The notes under the pieces were generated by a model, which made no database searches, was not told where the DNA came from, and saw nothing but the letters and a program-made list of their open reading frames with translations. A stretch of 64,000 nt of DNA from Numida meleagris (taxonomy: Eukaryota; Chordata; Aves; Galliformes; Numididae). Location: the NCBI RefSeq assembly GCF_002078875.1, contig NC_034420.1:2298519-2362518 (forward strand), read 5' to 3'. The translations under genes and the position numbers were made by a program. How positions within the stretch are numbered: the stretch's first letter is position 1; every line of letters starts with the position of its first letter. This document shows positions 11,201-24,953 of this stretch, piece after piece.

Positions 11201-14200
11201 GAAAAATATGTTGAGGAGAAAGGTTGTGCTAGGGGGCTCCGTACCCAAGATTGTGTTCTTGCTGGATGACTGGCTGATAGAAGCAGCACTCCTGTATAAC
11301 CTTGCAGAAGTCACTGATGAAGTTTCAGTGCCTCACAGTGACGGTGGTGTTCCCAGCTGCTGGAGACGTGTGCTGGCGCAAGCTGCAGTAACCGTGTCTG
11401 ACTGGCAGTCTTCCCTGCTGGGTGCTGCTGTCAGGAAGGCTCAGCAAGAGACTAGGTAGGCATACTGAAATAAGACTGGAGATTGTATTATCTGAAAGGA
11501 CCCTTGTATTCTTCCTGTAGTGTGCAAGCTGCCACTGTTACTTGGTACTTAAGGTCATTATTAATTAGGTCATTATTTTTGAACAGCAGTTATTCAGAAC
11601 AAACCACCAGCACATCTGATTTTAGACGTAGCTTAGGAGGCTGGTTGGTAACCTAGTGATAAGCCTTTGGGGCTGTGTGGCAGGTGACGCAGGCTGGAGG
11701 TTTCCATAGGTACAGGAATCCTGTGCCCAGCAGCTGTAGTGTCAGTGGGCAGCACGGGTCTGTGCCCTTGGAGGTGGCATTGCTGCGACGAGCTATCCCT
11801 GTCCTCATCTGAGCACAGGCACAGAGCTAGCTGTGGATGCCAGAGCCTCAGTTGCTTGTTCCAAATAGCAACGAGCTGCAGAAATTAACATGAGTAAAAT
11901 CCGTCTCCATCCTAGGAACATGTACACATCTGGACGAGTAGTTATGAAGATTAATGTAATGCACAGGGTCAGAATTCCCACTGACATTTGCTCAGTTTGT
12001 CCAAGCAAGTTAGTGGAAACCTCCTGTGAATATGAACTGTACTCTGCAGCTCTGTGCAGGCATTTAACTTCTTGGATGCCAGTTTCCTCACAGGCACATC
12101 TATAAGTCTTAGTCTAATTGCTTTAAAATATAATACTGGGAGCAAAAAATCATAGAGGTGATGTGTAACTTTTAACACTAAGTGGAAGAAAAGTAAGCAA
12201 CAATAAAGTTCTCCCTGTCTTTGGACTTAAAATGAGTCCTGACAGAGCCCCTTCCTCGAGGAGGATGGGAAACGGCTGGCTGTCAGACCTGAGTGAAACA
12301 TTTTCTGCATTAATGACCAATGCCTGAAATAATGCTGAGCTGCAGCAGCAGCTCTGTAAGATTCACAGAAAGGCGACAGCTGCTCCAGGAACAGCACTGA
12401 GAGTGAATACCTGCTGTCTCACGCTGAGTGGTTACTGCTCTGTCCAAAACCTGGCCATGCCTGTGGCCAGACGCTCACAGAGATTCTGTTGGCTCCTTTG
12501 GGTGGTGAACTTTATGAAAAACATGCCATGTTTTGGGTCCCGTGAGCAAGTAACGTGCATCCATCTGAGTGTGCAGGTTTGAACTTGGCTGCCATAAGGA
12601 CATTATATATTTGAATCTGGAAGCAATGTGATGCTCGCTATGCAATAAAATGGAGAAATACACAGAGTATTTTAGTATCTAACTCCCTCCCACTCCTCCC
12701 TGGTTCTGGACGTACTGTTATCATTACACCAATACTTGCTGTGTAATACGCTTCAAATGAGTGTGAACGTGCTATGGACTAATGTGGTTATCTCCATATG
12801 GCAGGAAATTGCTTGGTCAGAGATCATCTCCATACTGGTGTAATTCCAGGCATGTTGCTGGTTTTAATAATGTAATGATGATAATTGATGTTCTAAAACT
12901 GGTAAGGTCACTGTTCACTGGCTGCTACATTTACTTGGCAGCCAGCGCAGCAGCATGAGGAATTAACACGAAATGAGGCACAAATCCCACGTCCTGCTCC
13001 CAGGCCTGATAACAGAACGGGTGCTCCACTGAATCGTGCTGCTGTTTACTCGACTCCTTCGGCACAGTGCTTCGTGCCAGCCTTCTCTGCCCAGGTGTGC
13101 CATGCAGGGAGGGGTGAGACAGGGTGAAGCCAGAGCTAACCTGGAAAACCCTTGCATGGCAGTTTTGCCATAAGTTAATCACGGCATTTGCAACTATTAT
13201 TTCAGCCTTTTTTTTCTTTGGATGCGTGCAGGTTCACAGAGCAAAGGCTGTAAGAAATATAGGTCCCAGTTTGCCAGTTGTTCTGCCAGGTTCTCAGACA
13301 GGAATGTTTAGGGAGCTTTTTCTCAGCACGGTGCAAAGCCTGGAGCTAAGAAAAGAGCCCGGGGAAGATAATCTGCCTTTTTCCATGTTCAGCATTTCCC
13401 ACCCGGTGTGAACCTAAATCATGCGGGTTTCACTACTGGCTCTGCAATGTTATGGGAAGATAAGGCGGTAACAACTCATTTGTATCCCCAAGTGATATAA
13501 ACCAGAAGCACATCTCCCCGTTTCTAAGTGGCTTCCTATCAGAGGTGAGAATAACTGCGTAGCACTAAGCTGGCAGTCAGCAGTGATTAATAATAGTAAA
13601 TCCTTTGCATGAATAGAAAGGTGGCATTGTGTATAGTTCACTTGCAGTGTTTCTAATCTATGTCTGTAATTAAATTATAGCTGGTATTCTGTCCAAGAAA
13701 TTAACGTGCACTTATATAATGTGTTTGTGCTCTTACGTTCAGGAGGGAGAAATGAGAACTCCACTTCTGCAAGTGGAGATTACTTCATCCGTAGCTTTTT
13801 GGGGAGTGAAAATAGATTTATTCTGTTTTTGCATGTTCGTCTGATTCGGTGCTGAAATCACTGAAGCAAATTCAGCAGCCCCAGCCCTGAACTGCGTTCA
13901 GTTCAGGATCCTGTTCTGAATGATGACGGAAGAGAAGAAATGTGTTACACTGCACTAAATATAAGAAGGGGGCTGTATTGAACACTGAGTTTGCTCATTT
14001 GATTTGTAAGCATAAGAAATAGCCCGCCACTTTCTTCAACTTAGCACATAAATTACTTGAATTGTGGTTGTGTGCTCTGTGTTTGCTGTTACCATTGGAA
14101 GCAGTTTTATCAGACTTCGGTCCCCATGGTACTTCAGAAAGTTGTAAGAATGCAAAGCTATCTGAAGGTCATTTGCAATCTTAACAGCAGAAATTACTAA

Positions 14201-14617
14201 CTGCTGTCAGCTATTATAATAGTGTTGATATGTGGCATAATAGTTTTGCAGTGAAATGGGAGATGTACTGAAGGTATCTGAAACAGAAGCAGAGAACGTG
14301 GCTTTAGTGTGTAGGCAGGAGGATATTTCACTGTCAGCTCTGAACACGATCCCCATATTACGATGAGACGCAACAACTCCTCAATGATGGAGGCTGCTGA
14401 CAGTAAGACAGGCACTTGAACATTCCTCTTCACCAAGCGTTCTGGGGGCAGCTGGCAGACTTCCGGAGGGGTTCTGCTGGAGCCGTGCAGCAGGCACATT
14501 GAGCTAGCCTTGGTTGTGTGCCCATTCGCCACGTGGCAGTGGATCGGGATTCTCCAGAGAAGCAATCCAGTCTCCATCCTTAGGAGAGTTTCAAGAGCAG
14601 AGTGGTTAGTCCCGAGC
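8216..14617. other. Unique sequence, no recognised gene
   Basis: No gene or interspersed repeat recognised across this stretch. The longest frames are 158 codons (8432-8908, minus) and about 110 codons (10354-10686, minus). Neither has a domain or repeated motif. A T13 run lies at 9169-9181. Confidence 0.55.
9169..9181 (+). repeat. T13 homopolymer
   Basis: Thirteen consecutive T. There is no adjacent retrotransposon tail, so it is probably a simple slippage tract. Confidence 0.9.
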
Positions 14618-14700
14618 TCTGATCTCATAGCTGACCTGTGCTAAGCAGGAGGTTGGTCCAGATGACCTTCTGAGGTTCTTTCCAGCCAGAATTCTCCTGC
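14618..14700 (+). mobile_element. Diverged CR1 LINE 3' tail
   Basis: The text GAGGTTGGTCCAGATGACCT, followed by TTCTGAGGTTCTTTCCAGCC and AATTCTCC, follows the last ~80 bases of a CR1 LINE. In that family the tail typically reads as a 'gatgacct... aggtc cttcca' block before terminal octamers. The octamers are degraded. Orientation is plus, 3' end at about 14700. It is an old 5'-truncated copy with no coding content. Confidence 0.5.
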
Positions 14701-17700
14701 GGTAACCTCCTGAGTAGGCTCTGCTTTACATGGGAGGGCTCACAGGTGGGAGAAATTTATAAACAAAAATCTTAGTTTTGAATTTTTTTCAAGATCGCTT
14801 TGCAATTTTGAAGTATACCACTAGGAAGTTTGCTTCTTGGCTCAGTCGTGGCTTGGAGAATAATCGAGGGTTTCAAGTCATTTCCCAGTTGCTGGGGGAA
14901 TATAGTGGGTGCCTGAACAAGGCAGCTGTTCCACCATAGCCTTGCACTGCCTGCTTGGTGTTGTTTAGCATTAGGCATAACAGCCAGGGAGAATCTCATA
15001 ATTTAATTTTTGATGGCTCAGGCCATAGTCAAAACAATTGACATGTCCGCTGATCCGACACCCAGGTTGCTTTGGTGGGTTGGGGTAGGCGTTGCATCAT
15101 TTTGTACTCCTAAACTCTTGTGTTCTTTGTTGCTTAGGATCTGACAGAACAGCAATGCCCTAGAAATATCTTACTGCATGAAAATCGAAAGAAAGTTGGA
15201 GACTGGCTTTATTAAGGAGATCTCCTGCTCTGTGACACTGTCAGAGACTCGCTGCATGGGAGAGCATACATTGTCTGCAGGTGGTAGTGAGGAGGAATCA
15301 AAGCTTCAGTGAGAGCTGCAGGAACAGCTGGACCTCATAAGAGCTGCAAAAGAAGATTCCCCAGCTAAAACATGTCTGTGGGGAGCCATATGTGCATAGC
15401 TGTTAGGATTTTGGAATCAGTGTGGTGGAATGACAGAGAGATGACGGGTAAATACTAATTGAGAGAGCAACCCATGCCAAGGAATTCTTTACGATCGTGT
15501 TACCTTCTCTTCATGCAAAATATTTACCGAGTCAAATACTGCCATTTAATTTACCATAACTTTGTAGTCATTGCACAAGGACTTGAAGAGAAGGCAGCCT
15601 CCTGGTGTGCCCTTGTGCTATCCCAGTGACAGCGACACTGTCAGCGTGGCACCGTGTGCTGGGAAGCTGCTTTCCATTCTGTGTGCAGCATCATGGGGCT
15701 GTGCTGAGCCACACACCAAGCTGGCACCTCGTCCTGGCCAGCTTTGGGCCAGGGGATGGAAGGGTAAGCTGAACTGATGGGTCTCTGTCATTTGTCTGAA
15801 GGGCTTGCAGAAATCTAGTGAATGGTGCACAGCGTCTGGGTTTTCTTCTGAGAGCTGGCAATGCACAGGTGTAAGGTTGGTAGCATGGAGAAGGACGTAG
15901 AAGGAATAGAACAAAGAGGGGAGGTTCATTTTTACAGGTACTTTTCTGCACTTCCATTCCCAAAACCTTCTGGGGGGGGGGATTTTTGTGGTTCATTTGC
16001 TTGGAGTCTGACCTGGGACATCACAGGGATTATTCTCCCACTTTTGATTTAGTAGATCTGTATTTCAGGGACTCGTATGCACTGACAGGCAGAAGATACT
16101 TCTGTTTAATTAGAATAAAGTTGAAGATTAAATTTAGGATTTAGAAGAATAGTCAAGGAAGGAAGACCCTAGAAGAGTCACATCTTTAGTTGATGCCTCG
16201 TGCCCACGATTGATGTGGGAATCCTACTGCCATGCCGAAGGCACAGGCCATGTGTGCACTGAGTAATCACAAATTTACACATCAGCATTACTCAGCCTCC
16301 AGGCAATGTGCAGTCAGTTTTCATTTGCACTCTTAAAATTGTTTCCATTTAACACCCTTAAGCAGCTCTACGAATTACGATGAAATATGAAATGACCCTC
16401 ACGTTTGCCCACCCGATTATTCAACGCGATCGTTCCCCGCTCGGCGTGGCAGTGTGCTTTTCATGTGGCTACCCATATGCCCTGCACATGACTGTGATCT
16501 GGCTCCCAAAAGGGTATGTTGTGATCTGCTCGCATGTGCCAATTCACATATCTAAACGTTTTCATAAGGGGAACCCCTTTGTGTTAGTCATCTGGTTGTC
16601 AAACAAGACCTGGCTGTGATCCTGGACCTGGCACTAGATGAAATATGTGCACTTTAAACATTTCATACTGAAACTGATGGGAATGGGCAATTCCTCAGTA
16701 CATTTTCTCAAGGTTTTTAAACAATAAATGTCAACCTAAGGGCAAAGCAAGACAGATTTCAGATTAAAGGGACGGGCTTTGCTTAACGTCTGTAAATCCC
16801 TTAGTCCCAACCTCCTTCATGTTTTTTAAAACAAGGAAAGGCTGTGTCAAGCGCAGTGGACACTTTTGTCAACACAACTTCTGCCTTTGGTAGCATGATA
16901 GAAAGATTTCAAAAAAAGATTTTTCTGATGGATTCATGACTTGGCATCCCATAGAGAATCTAGTATTCTTCCAAGCAAAGCTAAGGGTTTGTGTTAGAAG
17001 ACTAGCAAAGCCAGTCAAAAGAGCCTTTCATCCTCAAGATTACTAAAATATTCCTTTGTTTATTTTTCTCCTTCAATTACTTTTCCTGTCTTGGTTTAAT
17101 CTGTAGTGCTGAAGCTTGTCAGCACCTATAGCCTTTTGTTTAGGATAGATGCCTTGGGAGCATGAATAAAAACAATTTCCATGTAGTGTCTCCTTGTCAC
17201 AGCTGCCGCCTGAAGCACATCGACTTCTCTTTCCAAAGACCCGATTATGCACACACAAACAGAACAGAGCCTGGAGCCAGCAGTTTGATATTGCTCAGCG
17301 CCGGCGATGAGCCCTCCTTAACCTGGTGCTCCATCATTTGCAATGGAAGCATCAAATTTGTTTTCAGAGAAAAAGGTTACAAAAAAGTAAGTCTCAGAAC
17401 GCTTGTCTTGACTGTGACTTAGTAAAATTTTAAAATCTTGTAAAATGGAAATTTTAGAATTTGCAACTGCGGGGAGAAGTTCTGAGTAAGAAAATGAAAC
17501 TTGTATTTGGAAAATGAATTCTCAAACAAAAATTCTCTGTATATGTTTTCTTTTTCCAGGAAAGTGATTTCTTAAAACTTCAGCATATGCTTTCCATTTG
17601 TGTGTGCTGGCACTGCCACGAGCCGGGGGAGGCTTGCAGTAACCGGGGCTGTGCAGGAGCTGCTGTGCCACCACTTGGACTGGCACCTGCTAGGCTGTGC

Positions 17701-18000
17701 TCGGGCAACTTCTGGACTTCTTGGTACTGTGAGCGAGCCACACTTGATGGAAAGATGATGAGCATTTTTTCTTGACCCCACATGGAGTGGTTGGGGCTTG
17801 CTGTCATGCGCAGTCTCGTCTTGTAGAGAGCAGCACATCCCTGCAGAAGGAGAAACGCTGTGGTTGCCTTAGTTGCAAGAGAAGCTTCAAGGAAAGTTTG
17901 CATTTAATTATTGTTAGAAGTGTGCAGCAAAACAGATTTCATTGTTTTTAGGTCTTACAAAACCATATGCCTGTGTCTCGGGGTTCCAAAACCACATAAC
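14701..18000. other. Unique sequence, no recognised gene
   Basis: No gene is recognised apart from the candidate exon at 17203-17386. A G10 run at 15972-15981 could form G-rich structure. Frames at 15571-16052 on both strands show no domain. Confidence 0.5.
17203..17386 (+). other. Candidate coding exon, unknown gene
   Basis: An acceptor-like tract (GTCTCCTTGTCACAG, ending 17202) precedes 184 bases that are open in one frame (one base, then 61 codons) and end at a consensus donor GTAAGT at 17387. The segment has more CpGs than its flanks (for example CAGCGCCGGCGATG). The peptide is mixed and non-repetitive, beginning CRLKHIDFSFQRPDYAHTNR and ending VFREKGYKK, which looks more protein-like than most frames here. 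I do not recognise it. No phase-matched partner exon was found. Confidence 0.2.
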
Positions 18001-18050
18001 AAACAAAACAAAACAAACAAACAAAAGCAAGACCACAAGCAAGACCACAC
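18001..18050 (+). repeat. (CAAA)n simple repeat with short tandem
   Basis: A-rich AAAC/AAAAC units run from 18001 to about 18026. Two ~12-13-base AGCAAGACCACA copies follow, to 18050. Confidence 0.8.
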
Positions 18051-21000
18051 AGCAGTAATTAAACGTCTCTGTTCTAGAATGGGGTGCATACTGTGGTCAG
18101 GACTGGCAGGAGCAGGGAAGCCAGGGTGCACAGCTGAAGCAGGAGAAGAGAGAGGAATATCAAGCCATGTCTGTGGGGAATGGGGAGCATGGATCTGTGT
18201 GCACCCCTGGAGGGGGCTGCTAACCAAGCACACGCTACTGGCACCTCCTGTGTGGTTGTCTGCAGCTGGAAAAATGCAATGGTGAGGTGGTTCTTTGTGT
18301 AATTCTTAGGTGAGCCTGTTGAATTAGTTGGACCTGTTCTTTGGTAGCTCATTCAAAACTGACGTTTTATTCTGTCCCCGTGAGCTGGAGCAGACAGGCT
18401 GACTTCCCACAGGGTGTCCATCTGGCTGCCTCGAGGAAAGTGGAAGGAACCAGAGATTGTGGTCACAGTTCAGTGACCGAGGGGAGGGATGAAGGTCATT
18501 TCTCGCCGAGACAGAGTCTCTTCCTACTCCTGGCACCACTTCTCTGCTCAGTGTTGTTCTTGCTAATTGGGATGCTTTGAAACAGAGAGAGGATAGCGGG
18601 AGGTGCGAGAGTGAAGACTGAATTAAAGGCAGAAGAGAGCACAGTGGGGATACAGACAGAAAAACAGGCTACGTGCTGAGCACATTTAAAGGGGCACAGC
18701 TGGAACAACGTTGGAGAGTATCAGAACTATCTTCCCGTGTGTGTTTGCCTGTTCCCTTGTTATTTTTCCCCAGTATTGCATACAGCATGGTTCCCCCACA
18801 AGGTTAAAGATCACAATAATGTTTTATGTGGATAGCAAAATACCCTGTATAGAGGAAGCGATACATGATTTTACTTAGAGAACAGAGATTTTGTGATTTT
18901 TAACACATGCAAGGAAATTTGTCTACTGGCATCTGTTGTGGAGATGATATCCCTTTGCTACAGGTCAGAAAGTGAAAGCATCTGTGGCTGTGAGGACGGT
19001 GCTTACAGAAAAAACTTGTGCAGATACCTTCATTCAGGTCTGGTTCCCATCCATGACGAGCCATGTCCTCAGGATGGCTGCTGAGTGCTATCAGCACTGG
19101 GAGAGAGAAGAACAGGTATATGGGTTTAAACCAAGGTGTGAAAAAGCAGGAATCTGAAGTTAGCTTTTAAGTTATCTGGGCTGGGGTATTCGTGGGAAGT
19201 GTCAGTGGGCAGCAGCTCAGAACCTGCAGTAGCTGCTTGGCTGCCTGGCTCCTTGTTCGGCAATCTCACTTGAGTGTTTTCATTTGCAAGCGGAGGACAC
19301 TGATCTGCCCTCTCTTCCATGCGTGAACATTCATTTGGTGCAGTTATCAGGTGTTGCTGTAATACACCTGCCCCTTCGGACTTGAGCACAAATGTATCAG
19401 GTAAATGCAGGTGGATGCAGCCACTGGTAGAGAAATTGTTGTTTTTTTCCATTGTGATTGATAGAGGGATAGCAGCCCCATCCCAGCCTTACTGTTGGGT
19501 CGTCAGTCAAGACTTGAGGACTGCTGAAAGTATGGCTCATCCCTAAGCTGCTGCAGTTCAGTGCTGGACCTGTCCAAGCTGAGCCAAACTGATACCTGTG
19601 TGATTATATATATGTGTATCAGTAGCCTATTGTTATGATGTGCTTATGTGGCACTTCATTTGAGGAGTGTGCCTTGTGCTGGTGTTCCTTAGCATTGATG
19701 TTCTCAAGCATAGGAAGACATCTGTCAGGCAAACACTAGTATATACTGTGCAGCTGTACTTACTGTGAGGGTTTTATTTTGCATTTCCCTTTCTTCTCCA
19801 CCTTAGCACTCCTTCAGATCACACTGACATCAGTTGTGATTATGGCAAAACAGAGTAACTCCTGTTAACCCTGTAAGATGCTTGCACAAGATGAAGGCAT
19901 TTTCTTAACGCACTCGTAATCTATAACCAGTTGTTTTTAAAGCCGTTTGAGAACAGTACAGAGAAGGCATTTTGCATTTGGTCAGTCAGAAGTTGGTAAC
20001 TGTTTTAGAAGCCTGCTGGAAGGAAGACATCAAGAAAAGCTTTTGCAAAGCTGTGCTTTCACCTCACAGCGCTTTGCAGAGATGCATTCTTGGGTTTGGT
20101 TCACTTTGAATTTTGGAATCAAAGGCATTTTAAAATTCTAGGTCAAACTTATTAGAAAACACTGTATCTCACCTGGTTTCAGCTCTTTAAGCAGTGAGAA
20201 GCAGTGACTCCCCTGCTGTGGTCCTGATACAAATCTGTAAGTCATCACGTCAGCGCGTTTGAAGCTTGGCCTAGCACTTCTGTCCAGGGTGCAGCATTGC
20301 TCAGAAAGTTCATGGCTTCTCCTTTGAACAGGGTGTTGCAGTGAAACAGGCAGCAGGTCAGATTTCTGGGTAGATGGCGAAGACAGCACCCAGCTTTCAT
20401 TTTTGGGATTTTCCTAACATAAAGCTGGCCTGAGCCTGGAGGCAGTTTGGGTTGTGTTGGGTTTGTGGCCACAGATCCCTGATCTTGTTCCTTTGAACCA
20501 GAGCTGGTGTCCTTTTGGGAGCATCAGAAGTGTTTGCTTCTGTCCTGGATGCTGCCATCTATCCATCATGGCCATGGCTAAGGAAGCAAGGTCTCCATCC
20601 TTGCCATGTAGGCTGGAGTCTGCAGCAGTAGGGCTTAGAACTTGGTAGAAGTGTGAAGGGAGAGTTACGAGCATGGTGACTGACAGCTCACAACTGTCTG
20701 ATATGTCAGCTCTCTGAGACCAAGGCTGAGGGAGGGAGGATACAGTATGTGGGGAGAAGTCCTTTCCCTTCCCCCTGGTGCTGGGGCAGTGGGGCTGGGC
20801 CTCTCCCTGCTTCCCACCCTGCCCTCCTGGGAGCGCAGCTGCCCCTGGGGTTTCCGGGAATTCCCGCCTGCATGTGGTTTCTTAACCAGTCCTGCAAAAA
20901 TGTATTCTTTATTGAATGTTATTCTAGCCGTAAAACTTTTAAGCTGTTCAAATACTTCCCTTTGTACAGTAGACATCTGAGACTATTAGGCATTAACAAG

Positions 21001-21437
21001 TAAATGTACTTTTTTTTCAACTCCTTCAGTCTGCTAAGGAGTTTTCTTTGGACTAATTCTCCCCTAGTCTTGTACCAGAAGAAACATTACTGTGATCTGA
21101 TACCGTATCTCCTCACTATCTATCTCCTCAGATTGTAGATGGGGACGTGTTTTATGTTAAATTACAAGGGGACTTTATTTCACGGCAACCGCTTAGGTCA
21201 AATAGCTCGCCCATGATCCAGAAGTGTTTGAAGCCCAGAGGTACCGATGTGATTCCCTGCAGTCCCTCTGTGCAGCCCATGTATTGTGGGGTGAGAGCAC
21301 GGGCTTTAGTAAGGCTCAGCTGGAAGATTTCGGGAGATGAATTTCGCTGTTTCTTTAGCTATTAATGAACATAATCCATTCTTTAACACCTGTCACGTGA
21401 GCTTCATGTCACTGGAGTTGTTGATTTTATATGTACC
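18051..21437. other. Unique sequence, no recognised gene
   Basis: No gene or young repeat recognised. The stretch includes a short TATATATATG tract near 19605 and GC-richer sequence around 20750-20870. Frames reach about 108 codons at most (19126-19452, minus) without motifs. Confidence 0.55.
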
Positions 21438-21534
21438 TCATTATTTGTATAACGGCATCATCTGCAGTCGGCATCCCATTAAGTGACAAACAGCAAGAGA
21501 AGGATCCTGCCCCAAACTGTATGAGACAGGAAGC
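21438..21534 (-). repeat. Ancient L2-like 3' tail remnant
   Basis: The order TTATTTGTATAACGGCATCA, GGCATCCCATT, ACAAACAGCAAGAGAAGGAT, CCTGCCCCAAA, then a degraded 'cttacaatct' position follows an old amniote repeat tail that I know from sauropsid genomes. That tail is related to the L2/CR1-type ends reading 'agattgtaagctctttggggcaggga' on the other strand. Identity is low. Its relative in the opposite orientation is at 29548-29670. Confidence 0.35.
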
Positions 21535-24500
21535 ACGCAGCATTCTTGGAGTTTTGCAAGCAATTAAAGGACTGCCAAAATTTGCTTAACCTGTTCTGGA
21601 TCTCGTAGAAATACTTTGCCTAGTATGGTTAATTATACACCTGAACTGGGCTGTAGGCACTTATTTCAGTGGCCTGATATTCCTGTTGTCTTGAGCTTCT
21701 CTAGAAGGGGCTCTTCTGGGATTTCAGAAAGCTGTCTTCTTGCTGGGTTTGGTGGGATGAGTTCTCCCTGACCACCTGCAGCCCGGGCAGACCTGCTCTC
21801 ACGTGAGGCTCATTCCATAGCAGGTGCCAGAGGCTTGCCCAGTGCAGGCTGTTTTCAGGCAGTGGAAGAAAACTGTGTAACACCTCTTAATCTGTACGTA
21901 ATGGTTTTCAGGACTGAATAAGGAAACTAATAATCTGAAAACATTTATCTGGTGATGCATTTGATTTGCATGCTTGAGTGAAATATTGCGAGCTGCTCCC
22001 TGTCCTGTAAATGTGAGGCAATTAGACTGTGAGGTGAAGCATTCGAAGAGCACCATGCAAATGAGAAAACCCATAAAACCTTTGCACATCTATCACTTGT
22101 GTTGTGGATGCAATTCTAATCGCTGTATTTTAAGAATGGCATTGGGGAATTAAGAGAGATTACAGTAAAGAAAAAGGAAAAATGATGCTCAAGGGGATGA
22201 AGCAGCTGTATTTGGGGGAGATAAGGAATGGTTGTTGGGCAAGGCAGACCCAACTGGGCACTTGTGTTTTCAACCTGCAGTAACATAGGTGAAACAGTTC
22301 TCTACTCTGCTGGACAGAATGGCTAGAGGGGAACTCTTGGGCCTTTTATTCATTATTTATATGGCTTTTGTGTCTGTAGGCATAGTGTAGTGTGACCCAG
22401 AATATATAAAATACAATAAAGATGAAATGCATGTGAATTTGATGCCTGAGAAACATAAATCGTGTTATGCAGATGAGATACAACAGTTGACTGAATCAAA
22501 TGCACTGAACTTCGGAGCAAGTCCTTCTTTGAAAGCATGTCAAGAACTGTCCACTCCAGTCTTGTCAGGGCATTCCTGTGTGCTCTTCCAAATGAGATTC
22601 TCAATTCTTTTTGGAAAAAAAGATTATTTTTGTTTCCTATTCTGTCTTTGAGTCCATCTTTGCAAGGAAGTAACTAGCCCCTGAAGGGAGGAGATGCTGG
22701 CGAGGCTTCATCTAAATTAGGTGGGCTTATAAGACCGGGAGGGAAAGTACAGGTTTCCAGAAGTTGCTTTTAGGGATTACAGGTTTTGAATAGACAGAGG
22801 TAGACATACACACACAGGAACTGGGGGATTTTGTCTTAATGCTCTTGTCTATTCATAACAGTGATGGAGCAGGAATTAAAAGTTGAGCTTAAAAGAGTAA
22901 AAACTTTGGAAAGGAAAATTGCTCGTGGCTTTAGAGCTGGCTTGGAGTATGTAGGCAGGAGGCCTGGAGCTTTGTATGGGAGTTTGGTTTAACCCTATGA
23001 AAAAAATCACTGCAGAGAGCTGTGGGAACTTCAGCAGATGTTTTCTGCAGGGTTGAGTTAGAAAAGCTAGGAGAGGTTGAAGCATGAAGGCAGGTTTTTT
23101 TTACAAGAAAGCAGAGTTCTAAAGTAACACCTCGGAGGTGTTTGTAGCATTAGATTTTTCATTCTTAACTTCTTATTTAACAAAAGCTTTGATATGTTAT
23201 GTGTAGGATATTCAGTGTTTGTAGCTTATTACCCATTTCGCCTATGAAAAACTTTGGTCAACACATTAAAAAAAAAATGGTTATGATGTTTTTGCCACCT
23301 GTCCAGTGGGAACTGCTTGACTTTTTAGCCAGCCATTGACTTGCAGAACTCCTTCCATAAGATGTAGGAAGGATTGGAAGGTGTTTTCCTAAAGACAGAT
23401 TACAGCAGCGTCTTTAATTTCAAGCCTGTTAGCAGCCGATAGCCTGTTATCCCATAACCTTTACACAGACCTTGACTCATAACCCTCACAATTATTCTTC
23501 ATCCCACAAATGTTAATATTTACTATATAGTCAATCTTCCAACCACAGGGAGTCATTTGCATGCGTGGAATGACTTACATTTCAGCTAAATAAAACCATT
23601 AACCTTCCGCTAATACAATTACATCGTAGAAGTCACACTTGTGCGGGTTGTGTGGTGTGGGTTAACACTGTAACATTTCCTTCTCACCCTTACAGTATGG
23701 CATCTCCTGAGTGTGGCAGCCCTGACACTGATGCTGAACTTGTGTGCCCTGTGCCAGGCAGGGGATTGGCACCGGAGCAGGTCACACTGAGCCATAATTG
23801 TAGATTCTCTGGGGCTGGAGTCACCAGCCAGTAATCCTCTATGCACAGGCTCCCCCTTATGGAAATGAAAGATACTAAACAATGCTTTCTTCCTCTAGGC
23901 TCGAACAAAACTAATAGCTTCTTACTATGAAGACACTTCTCAAGCCTGCAGTAGTATTTTTGAACTCAACATTTTAAATTCAGGTGATTACAGAATGGAC
24001 ATATGTTCACCATGGCAAACATGAATGATGATGGCATATGTGTATTCATACTCTTAAGTGATTCGAGCTGCTTTTGAGGCTGGAATTTCTTGTGACTTCC
24101 TGGCAGTAAAGAGGGGGACAGGAGCTCTTCAGCTTTTAAGAGATGCTGCAGAGTAAGTCATAGCTGTAGCCTCCTCTGTCTTCAGAGGAGCAAAAACACG
24201 TCAGTGGGATCAAATAATTTAGTTTTGGAATAGTTATATTTTGACACTCTGCAGTGGGTATTTTGGATTAGATCCTGATGGATCAGAACCATGGAAGAGA
24301 TAGAAATAGACACAATGGATTTTTCCCTTAGCCAATTCTAGTAAAAAGTATCAAGTTGTTCCAGTGAGAGATACCATGTGTAGACTTAGATATGCTCTTG
24401 CCTTATTGCTTTTTTGCCTGAAAGGTTTTTACCTTTACCTGCTCCTTTACCTGGAGCAACTGGAGTGGACTTTCATGCTGAACTTGAGCCTTTCTTCCTG

Positions 24501-24560
24501 CCCAAAACAAAGTCTTCTGCTTCTCCAATGGAAGCTGCCTCTGTTCCTTCTCTGGCACTG
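21535..24560. other. Unique sequence, no recognised gene
   Basis: AT-rich sequence with several A and T runs and no recognised gene. The region 23400-23660 has the even, well-preserved look of a possible conserved non-coding element, but I cannot test this here. Confidence 0.5.
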
Positions 24561-24854
24561 CCTGGAGGCTTCAGGGAGCACTGTGCCATCCCACTGGATT
24601 CCTCCTGGTCCCGACACAGCAGCTGAAACTAGACCAGTCCCAGTCCTGCCCTCTTCCTCGAGACTTACCTGAAGGCTGCATGGAGCTTGGGGGCATCTGC
24701 TGGACTCTGTTGTCCCGATGCAGAAGCACAGAGTACACAAGTTCCAGTCCTGCCCTCTTCTTGAGGGCTCGTCTGGAGGCTGCAGGGAGCTCGAGGCTTT
24801 CCACTGGACTCCTCCTGTTGTCCCGGCACAGCAACTTAGAAGAGGTGAGAGGTC
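24561..24854 (-). repeat. Three-copy ~105-bp degenerate tandem repeat
   Basis: Units start at 24561, 24668 and 24772, giving periods of 107 and 104 bases. Each carries a CTGGAGGCT-like start, a CACTGGATTCCTCCTG-like middle, a GTCCCGACACAGCA-like block and, in the first two, CAGTCCTGCCCTCTTC. The third unit is partial. On the minus strand the units leave overlapping frames open (24447-24978). This repeat sits 100 bases downstream, in minus-strand terms, of the MEV-motif open frame and may belong to the same former transcript. Confidence 0.7.
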
Positions 24855-24953
24855 TTGGGGAAGAATGAGGATGGGGAACAAGGGGTTCTAGAGAGCAGCA
24901 GCTGGCCCAGGGGCTCTCTGGCAGATAATGACTCTTCAATGCCGAGATGGAAA

